This document shows, piece by piece, positions 58,366 through 64,000 of a DNA stretch of 64,000 nucleotides. Position 1 is the first letter of the stretch; every line of letters starts with the position of its first letter. This stretch comes from JBGSUZ01 sp964404895. GTDB taxonomy: Bacteria > Bacillota > Clostridia > Peptostreptococcales > Acidaminobacteraceae. The notes under the pieces were generated by a model, which was not told the origin of the DNA, did not search any database, and was given only the letters and a program-made list of their open reading frames with translations. The stretch is from NCBI GenBank assembly GCA_964404895.1, contig CAYOLV010000001.1:1116001-1180000 (forward strand), given 5' to 3'. The translations under genes and the position numbers were made by a program.

Positions 58366-59640
58366 ATGTTTGTAGATCGCGCAATAATTCACATCAAAGC
58401 CGGCAAAGGTGGCGATGGCAGAGTAAGTTTCAGACGTGAAAAGTATATTCCAGAAGGTGGTCCAGACGGCGGCGATGGCGGTCGTGGGGGCAGCATCATT
58501 GCTATTGTAGATGAAGGCATGAGAACCTTGATGGACTTTAGATACCAAAGAAGTTACAAGGCAGAGCCAGGGGAACCTGGGGGCCCAGTACTTCGTTCAG
58601 GCAAATCGGGACAAGATTTGTATATCAGAGTACCAGCAGGCACTTTGATTAGAGATAAAGAAACAGGCAAAATCATTGCGGATATGACCCATAAAGGCGA
58701 GCAAAGAGTCATTGCCAAAGGCGGCAAAGGCGGAAGAGGGAACACCCACTTCAAGTCTTCTGTTAAAAGAACGCCAACTTTCGCGGAGCAAGGGACTTAC
58801 GGTGGCGAAAGAGAAGTTATTTTAGAACTTAAAATGCTTGCAGACGTTGGACTACTTGGCTTCCCGAATGTAGGTAAATCTACACTTTTATCGGTAACCA
58901 CTAAGGCAAAGCCAAAGATCGCCAACTACCACTTTACGACTATCACACCAAACTTAGGTGTAGTTGAAGTCATCAAAGGACAAAGCTTTGTCATGGCAGA
59001 TATACCAGGTCTTATTGAAGGCGCGAGTGAAGGGATTGGCCTTGGTCATGATTTCCTCAGACACGTTGAAAGAACTCGAGTGCTTATTCACGTCGTTGAC
59101 GTTTCAGGCATTGAAGGTAGAAATCCAATTGAAGATTTTGACATCATCAATAAAGAACTCAGCATGTACAGCAATCAGTTAGAAGGCCGTATTCAAGTTG
59201 TTGCAGCCAACAAAACGGATTTAGTCTACGAGAGAGACGTTGTAGACGCTTTTGTCAAAGAAATTGAAGGCAGAGGCTACAAAGTTTTTGAGATTTCAGC
59301 CGCTACAGGAGATGGCATTGAGCCTCTTATGCAGTATGTGACAGAAGTATTAGACACCGTTGAACTTCCAGCGCTTTATACCGACGAAGACCTCTTCTCA
59401 GAAGAAGACGATTTGGTGTTGGCAGAAGTGGTTTACTCAATGGACGAAGAAGTTTATGTGGTTGACGGAACCTCAATTGAGCGTTTGGTTTACTCCACAA
59501 ACTTTGAAGATATAGATTCACTTAGAAGATTCCAAGACATTTTACGCAAAAAAGGCGTATTCACTGAACTTAAAAATATGGGAATCCAAGATGGCGACAC
59601 CGTTCGTATCTTTGATTTCGAATTTGAATTCTACGATTAA
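58366..59640 (+). CDS. obgE: GTPase ObgE/CgtA
   Basis: A ribosome-assembly GTPase; 424 aa. The glycine-rich Obg fold is at ~1-158 (IHIKAGKGGDGRVSFRREKY, GGDGGRGGS), the GTPase domain at ~160-330 (GFPNVGKSTLLS, DIPGLIEGASEG, ANKTDL), and the C-terminal OCT domain to the end. The frame is open to 58327, but ATG 58366 after AGAAGGTGA is the proper start. The rplU-prp-rpmA-obgE order is standard. Confidence 0.97.
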   Translation: MFVDRAIIHIKAGKGGDGRVSFRREKYIPEGGPDGGDGGRGGSIIAIVDEGMRTLMDFRYQRSYKAEPGEPGGPVLRSGKSGQDLYIRVPAGTLIRDKETGKIIADMTHKGEQRVIAKGGKGGRGNTHFKSSVKRTPTFAEQGTYGGEREVILELKMLADVGLLGFPNVGKSTLLSVTTKAKPKIANYHFTTITPNLGVVEVIKGQSFVMADIPGLIEGASEGIGLGHDFLRHVERTRVLIHVVDVSGIEGRNPIEDFDIINKELSMYSNQLEGRIQVVAANKTDLVYERDVVDAFVKEIEGRGYKVFEISAATGDGIEPLMQYVTEVLDTVELPALYTDEDLFSEEDDLVLAEVVYSMDEEVYVVDGTSIERLVYSTNFEDIDSLRRFQDILRKKGVFTELKNMGIQDGDTVRIFDFEFEFYD

Positions 59641-59654
59641 TCAGGGGGAACACC

Positions 59655-60122
59655 ATGATTTCAGCTAAACAAAGAAGTTATTTAAAGAGTCTTGCCAATC
59701 CGATGAAACCACTTGTACAGATTGGTAAAGATGGCATCAACGATAGAGTCATTGCACAGATCAGTGAAATTTTAGACGCCCATGAGTTGGTTAAAATTTC
59801 CATATTAGAATCTGCAGTTCTCAGTTCAAGAGAAACAGCTGTAGAAGTATGCCGTTTATGTCGTGCGGAGTTCGTACAAGCTATCGGCAATCGTTTTACC
59901 ATCTATAGAAAAAACCACGATGATCCTAAATTGGACATCAGTCAAATGGGCATTCGTCATGAGAAAAACCAACTTTCTGAAAAGTTATTATCAGGAACCG
60001 GTAAGAAAATCATGGCGAGAAAAAAAGACAACGAACGTGTGACTGCTAAAAAAGCTGGCAAGGGCACTTGGGCTAATGTAAAGCCTGGTAAAGGCCGCGC
60101 CAGCAGTAAAAAAGGTCAATAA
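59655..60122 (+). CDS. yhbY: YhbY-type CRM-domain RNA-binding protein
   Basis: A 155-aa protein. The CRM domain (1-97) has KQRSYLKSLANPMKPLVQIG, KDGINDRVIAQISEILDAHE and the GxxG-like AIGNRFTIYR. Such proteins bind pre-50S rRNA. The usual length is ~97 aa; this one has an extra ~58 residues rich in Lys (TGKKIMARKKDNERVTAKKA), likely a disordered RNA-binding tail. It follows obgE by 14 bases. Confidence 0.88.
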   Translation: MISAKQRSYLKSLANPMKPLVQIGKDGINDRVIAQISEILDAHELVKISILESAVLSSRETAVEVCRLCRAEFVQAIGNRFTIYRKNHDDPKLDISQMGIRHEKNQLSEKLLSGTGKKIMARKKDNERVTAKKAGKGTWANVKPGKGRASSKKGQ

Positions 60123-60124
60123 TA

Positions 60125-60162
60125 ATAAAGCCTTGGCATTAAAATGATGTCAGGGCTTTTTG
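60125..60162 (+). terminator. Rho-independent terminator
   Basis: AAAGCCTTGGCAT-TAAA-ATGATGTCAGGGCTTTTT; the stem has wobble pairs. It ends obgE-yhbY. Confidence 0.75.
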
Positions 60163-60241
60163 TCAATGATATCTGGGCGATTGCCTTGGGTATGGACTGG
60201 GTGGGATTAAGACCTGCCTTTAACAACGTGGAGGCTTAAGA

Positions 60242-60925
60242 ATGGATGGCTTGGTACAGCATTCGAAAAGTTCAGGACAAATAAATACGAAATACGCCAT
60301 GAAAGGCGTTCAGAAAATAGGTATTATGGGGGGCAGTTTTGATCCCATTCACTATGGACATCTGGTGTTGGCGGAAGAGGTCAGACAGCATTTTGATCTG
60401 GATCGTGTTATTTTTATTCCAGTGGGCAAAGCCCCTCATAAATCCAGTATGAAAATGGTGGATCCTGAAATTCGTCTACACATGGTAGAACTGGCTATAT
60501 CGGATAATCCCTATTTCCAAGTGTCTCGCGTGGAAATAGACTCAGGTGAAACCTCTTATACGCTACATACCTTGGAACGAATGAAGCAACTTTATGGAGA
60601 AGACAGCAAACTGTATTTTATTACAGGAGCCGACACCCTTTTAGATTTGGAAAATTGGTATGCAGTAGACAAAGTTTTAAAACTATGTACCTTTGTAGGT
60701 GCAACTCGTCCAGGGTATGTTGAAGATGCTTTGATTGACATGGCAGCACGCCTTAAAGCCAAATTCCATGCAGACATTGAATTAATCGCCATTCCGGGTC
60801 TGTCCATCTCTTCTACAGAAATTCGTGAAAGAATTCTGAAAGGGGTAACGGTAAAGTACCTTTTACCAGATTCTGTTGAACGCTATATTCTTCAGGAGGG
60901 CGTATATGAAAAAGACCCTGAGTGA
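60242..60925 (+). CDS. nadD: Nicotinate-nucleotide adenylyltransferase
   Basis: Makes deamido-NAD+ from nicotinate mononucleotide and ATP; 227 aa. The nucleotidyltransferase core has IGIMGGSFDPIHYGHLVLAE, FIPVGKAPHKS, ITGADTLLDLENWY and the late ISSTEIRERI. The protein carries ~25 residues before the core (usual ~4). ATG 60242 is supported by GGAGG 7 bases upstream, whereas ATG 60299 has no site, so the extension is probably real. It overlaps yqeK by 20 bases. Confidence 0.94.
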   Translation: MDGLVQHSKSSGQINTKYAMKGVQKIGIMGGSFDPIHYGHLVLAEEVRQHFDLDRVIFIPVGKAPHKSSMKMVDPEIRLHMVELAISDNPYFQVSRVEIDSGETSYTLHTLERMKQLYGEDSKLYFITGADTLLDLENWYAVDKVLKLCTFVGATRPGYVEDALIDMAARLKAKFHADIELIAIPGLSISSTEIRERILKGVTVKYLLPDSVERYILQEGVYEKDPE

Positions 60926-61532
60926 TTATTGCAGTGGAGATTCCATCGTCATCGGCTATTTAGAAATTCTTGAAAAAAGATTGAAACCTTCACGGTTTAA
61001 ACATACTTGCGGTGTTGTTGAGACTGCAGGAAAAATGGCATTGCACCACGGTATAGATATACACAAAACAATGGTTGCAGCCGCCCTACACGACTATGCA
61101 AAAAATATGAGTCCTGAAGCTTTATTAGAATATGCAGAAACGCATCAGATAGAAGTGGATAGCGTTATGAAAGTTTCAACAGAACTCATGCACGGCCTTG
61201 TCGGTGCGAAAATGGTTCAGTTTGAACTGGGCATTGAGGATCAGGAAATTCTGGATGCCATTGCCTATCATACCATTGGACGAAACCAGATGAGCTTAAT
61301 GGAAAAAATCGTCTATCTGGCAGACGCTATTGAACCTGGAAGAAGTGAGTACCCAGGACTGGAAGCTTTGAGAAAAATCGCTTATAAAGATTTAGACCAA
61401 GGCATATTGGCTTCTGTCACCAGCACACTGAATTACGTGCTGGAGCGGGGGTTCATCATTCATCCAAACAGTGTGGCTTTATACAATGAATTGGTTTCCA
61501 AATATGGGAAGTCAGTCATTAAAGTCAAATAA
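60906..61532 (+). CDS. yqeK: YqeK-type HD-domain Ap4A hydrolase
   Basis: A 208-aa HD-domain enzyme; the YqeK family cleaves diadenosine tetraphosphate symmetrically. Motifs are RFKHTCGVVETAGKMALHHG, ALHDYAKNM with the HD pair, HGLVGAKMVQFELG, IAYHTIGR and IVYLADAIEPGR. ATG 60906 follows AGGAGGGC inside the nadD end. The nadD-yqeK-rsfS order is typical of Firmicutes. Confidence 0.94.
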   Translation: MKKTLSDYCSGDSIVIGYLEILEKRLKPSRFKHTCGVVETAGKMALHHGIDIHKTMVAAALHDYAKNMSPEALLEYAETHQIEVDSVMKVSTELMHGLVGAKMVQFELGIEDQEILDAIAYHTIGRNQMSLMEKIVYLADAIEPGRSEYPGLEALRKIAYKDLDQGILASVTSTLNYVLERGFIIHPNSVALYNELVSKYGKSVIKVK

Positions 61533-61606
61533 TGATAAAAACAGGAAATCGGTTGAATTTTCACAAGCTAAATTGAGTGAAAAGAGACCTAATGAGGAGA
61601 ATAAAT

Positions 61607-61966
61607 ATGGATTCAATAAAAGCATTGGCATTAGAAATTGGAAATATTATTGACGACCGCAAAGGGGATGACATTCGTGTGTTAGACCTTCAAGGCTTAA
61701 CGTCTTTAGCAGACTACTTCGTTATCGCGTCTGGTAATTCAGACAGACAAGTATCTGCAATCTGTTCGCATATTGAAGATGAGCTTTCAAAAAAAGGCAT
61801 CGAGCCAAAACACAAAGAGGGTCACCGTGAAGGCAGATGGGTTATTTTAGATTACTCAGACATCATTGTACACGTCTTCCACCACGAAGACCGTGAATAC
61901 TACAAATTAGAACGTCTTTGGAGCGATGCAAAGAATTTGCCGCTTATCATTGAAAAACTCGCTTAA
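61607..61966 (+). CDS. rsfS: Ribosome silencing factor RsfS
   Basis: Binds L14 and blocks subunit joining in starvation; 119 aa. Features are IRVLDLQGLTSLADYFVIAS, GNSDRQVSAICSHIEDEL, KEGHREGRWVILDYSDIIVH and VFHHEDREYYKLERLW. ATG 61607 follows AATGAGGAG; the frame extension to 61577 is not needed. Confidence 0.96.
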   Translation: MDSIKALALEIGNIIDDRKGDDIRVLDLQGLTSLADYFVIASGNSDRQVSAICSHIEDELSKKGIEPKHKEGHREGRWVILDYSDIIVHVFHHEDREYYKLERLWSDAKNLPLIIEKLA

Positions 61967-61989
61967 TTAGAGTTCTTTCTATAAAAAAG

Positions 61990-62018
61990 TTGACACATTC
62001 TAAAAAAGTCTTTAAAAT
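61990..62018 (+). promoter_or_regulatory. Promoter upstream of the leuS leader
   Basis: TTGACA (61990-61995), 17 bp, TAAAAT (62013-62018). It is the best promoter match before leuS, although a terminator-like hairpin lies just downstream at 62027. Confidence 0.7.
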
Positions 62019-62026
62019 GAGTTTAA

Positions 62027-62063
62027 TCGGTGGACTGACTGGTTCACCGAAGACTCTTTTTTA
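62027..62063 (+). terminator. Terminator-like hairpin before the T-box
   Basis: TCGGTGGAC (62027-62035) pairs over nine positions (one wobble) with GTTCACCGA (62042-62050), then AGACTCTTTTTT. A second small hairpin GGGG-CTAA-CCCC follows at 62070. It could end the nadD-yqeK-rsfS operon or act as an extra attenuator. Confidence 0.65.
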
Positions 62064-62098
62064 AAAGGGTGGGGCTAACCCCGAAACGTATTTTATTA

Positions 62099-62335
62099 AT
62101 CATGCAGAAGCAATTCGGCGCAGATAGAATTTACAGAAGTAGTAAAGATCAAATCTTTTCAGAGAGCTGGTGGCAGGTGTGAATCAGCAAGAATAGGTCT
62201 TGAACTCGTCTGAGCATATGAATTCAGGTTGGTTACCTTTATCTAACTGTAGAGGGCAATGTTTTTCATTGCCAAATAGGGTGGTACCGTGGGCAAAGCT
62301 CACCCCTATGAATCTTACTTGAGGTGCTTTTTTAT
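62099..62335 (+). promoter_or_regulatory. T-box leader of leuS
   Basis: The T-box motif AGGGTGGTACCGTGG is at 62278-62292. Stem I is suggested by ATGC near 62102 pairing with GCAT at 62214, with AGAGAGCTGG in its upper part. CTC in TGAACTCGTC (62205-62207) is the likely leucine specifier, matching tRNA-Leu(GAG). The following AAAGC...GCTTTTTT can form the terminator. Uncharged tRNA-Leu would allow read-through into leuS. Confidence 0.88.
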
Positions 62336-62392
62336 TTTTTTGATGATCAAAGAGCTGGCACGCCCAGACTCATTTAGAAGGAGGCAAAACCT

Positions 62393-64000
62393 ATGGCAAA
62401 GTATGATTACAAAGCAATTGAAGCCAAATGGCAAAACAAATGGGAACAAGAAGGCACGTTTAACGCGACGAATGACAAGAAAAAACCTAAATTCTATCCA
62501 CTGGTAGAGTTTCCATATCCATCAGGTGAAGGTTTACACGTAGGGCATCCAAGAAGTTATACTGCTTTAGATGTAGTGGCTAGAAAAAGAAGAATGGATG
62601 GCTATAACGTTCTTTACCCAATGGGTTGGGACGCCTTTGGCTTACCGGCAGAGAACTATGCCATTAAGCATAAAGTCCATCCAAAAGTGATTACAGAGAA
62701 AAACATCGCCAACTTTAAAAGACAGCTTAAAGCCTTAGGAATGTCATTTGACTGGTCGAGAGAGATCAATACAACTGATCCTGAGTACTATAAATGGACA
62801 CAATGGATCTTCCTCCAACTCTTCAAAAAAGGCATGGCTTACAAAACAAGCATGGACATCAACTTCTGTACTTCTTGTAAAGTCGGACTTGCCAATGAAG
62901 AAGTAGTTCAAGGGACTTGTGAGCGTTGTGGTTCGCCAGTTGTGAGAAAAGAAAAAGACCAATGGATGCTTAAAATCACAGCTTACGCAGAGCGTTTAAT
63001 CAACGATTTAGACCTTGTAGACTATATTGACCGTGTCAAACTTCAACAGAGAAACTGGATCGGCAAATCCAGCGGCGCAGAAATCACATTCCCAGTTGAA
63101 GGCATGGAAGAGGGCTTAATCGTTTATACTACAAGACCTGATACGATCTACGGTGCAACTTATATGGTTATTGCACCAGAGCATCCGTTGATTGCTGAAG
63201 CAGGTTCAAAAATTACAAATATGGAAGAGATTCTTGCATATAAAGATGAAGCTAAGAAAAAATCTGACTTTGAGAGAACTGAACTCAATAAAGACAAGAC
63301 TGGGGTTAAACTTGAGGGCATCAGTGCAATCAACCCAATCACAGAAAAACAAATTCCAATCTATATTTCAGACTATGTCATGATGGGTTACGGTACTGGG
63401 GCTATTATGGCGGTTCCTGGACATGATCAAAGAGACTATGAATTTGCTCAAAAATTCGGCATAGACATTGTTGAAGTTATTTCAGGCGGAGACATCAGTG
63501 TTGAAGCTTACAGCGGCGACGGGGTTTTGGTCAACTCAGAAATGATCAACGGCATGAAAGTGGCAGATGCTAAAGAAAAGATGATCGCTTTCATCGAAGA
63601 AAAGGGTCTTGGCATTCGAAAAATCAATTACAAACTCAGAGACTGGGTCTTCTCAAGACAACGTTACTGGGGTGAGCCAATCCCAATCATTCACTGTGCA
63701 ACATGTGGTGCGGTGCCAATGGACGAAAAAGATTTGCCGCTTACACTTCCAGAAGTGGAAAGTTATGAGCCAACAGAAGACGGTTCAAGCCCATTAGCTA
63801 AGATTGATGAATGGGTCAACACGACTTGTCCTTGCTGTGGTGGCGCGGCTAAGAGAGAAACTGACACCATGCCTCAATGGGCAGGCTCAAGCTGGTACTT
63901 CCTCAGATACATCGATGCTCATAATCCAGATGCTATTGCCAGCCAAGAAAACTTAGATTACTGGTTGCCAATCGACTGGTACAACGGCGGTATGGAACAT
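62393..64000 (+). CDS. leuS: Leucyl-tRNA synthetase, N-terminal part
   Basis: Charges tRNA-Leu; the frame is open through the right edge, so the first 536 codons are present and the KMSKS and anticodon-binding parts lie outside. The HIGH-type signature is in YPSGEGLHVGHPRSYTALDV, followed by GWDAFGLPAENYAI. A zinc-binding-like segment has CTSCKVGLANEEV and CERCG. The editing domain has VYTTRPDTIYGATYMVIAPE. RDWVFSRQRYWGEPIPI and a second CATCG/CPCCGG pair follow. ATG comes after AGAAGGAGGC. Confidence 0.98.
   Translation, partial: MAKYDYKAIEAKWQNKWEQEGTFNATNDKKKPKFYPLVEFPYPSGEGLHVGHPRSYTALDVVARKRRMDGYNVLYPMGWDAFGLPAENYAIKHKVHPKVITEKNIANFKRQLKALGMSFDWSREINTTDPEYYKWTQWIFLQLFKKGMAYKTSMDINFCTSCKVGLANEEVVQGTCERCGSPVVRKEKDQWMLKITAYAERLINDLDLVDYIDRVKLQQRNWIGKSSGAEITFPVEGMEEGLIVYTTRPDTIYGATYMVIAPEHPLIAEAGSKITNMEEILAYKDEAKKKSDFERTELNKDKTGVKLEGISAINPITEKQIPIYISDYVMMGYGTGAIMAVPGHDQRDYEFAQKFGIDIVEVISGGDISVEAYSGDGVLVNSEMINGMKVADAKEKMIAFIEEKGLGIRKINYKLRDWVFSRQRYWGEPIPIIHCATCGAVPMDEKDLPLTLPEVESYEPTEDGSSPLAKIDEWVNTTCPCCGGAAKRETDTMPQWAGSSWYFLRYIDAHNPDAIASQENLDYWLPIDWYNGGMEH

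Noticed and set aside
62289..62507. 72-codon frame beginning at the T-box
   Set aside because: It spans the T-box terminator and the leuS start in another frame.

Overview
The window is a piece of a low-GC Firmicutes chromosome, most likely an anaerobic member of the Clostridia. The signs are a complete Rnf complex in the clostridial order CDGEAB, a T-box leader before leuS, SAM-I riboswitches before met genes, the rplU-prp-rpmA cluster with the Firmicutes-type L27 N-terminal extension, AGGAGG-type ribosome binding sites, and frequent GTG/TTG starts. The species cannot be named from sequence alone. Nearly all of it is core chromosome. No insertion sequence, prophage, CRISPR array or rRNA gene was seen. 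The left end cuts a YgiQ-type radical SAM gene and the right end cuts leuS.

Layout, 1-13 kb: ygiQ end, hutH (with an Ala-Cys-Gly MIO motif), DUF896, cheW, M18 aminopeptidase; a LysR regulator divergent from an AlbA_2/GHKL regulator that overlaps an OmpR-type two-component pair; an Hsp20-htrA stress pair behind a perfect inverted repeat; a solute-binding lipoprotein; tRNA-Leu(CAA); and an AT-rich lone gene resembling a class III nucleotidyl cyclase. 13-19 kb: a fructose PTS cluster (fruR-fruK-EIIA-EIIBC) followed by ptsI and ptsH, with repeated hairpin DNA between genes. 19-29 kb: cell-envelope and stress functions: a second two-component pair, a lipoprotein with an internal duplication, an HMA-SafE-cupredoxin fusion, an LTA synthase fused to a degenerate GDPD-like domain, and an ECF sigma factor with its own recognisable promoter, a DUF4349 anti-sigma protein and a SIMPL protein.

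29-42 kb: polA-coaE, tRNA-Leu(GAG), a methionine ABC transporter (metNIQ on the minus strand) under two tandem SAM riboswitches, cheY, an HD-GYP protein, and rnfCDGEAB. 42-52.7 kb: the division and shape cluster DUF4321-maf-radC-mreBCD-PBP2-minCDE-rodA. 52.7-64 kb: two radical-SAM-linked proteins, RNase G, L21 leader-rplU-prp-rpmA, a four-copy 73-bp tandem hairpin array, obgE-yhbY, nadD-yqeK-rsfS, and the T-box-leuS start.

The most unusual items are the tandem SAM riboswitches (the upstream one a P4-less variant) with a structured insert between them, the LtaS-GDPD fusion, the cyclase-like gene beside a tRNA, and a family of GC-rich intergenic hairpins. All calls are from reading sequence only; no database search was made.
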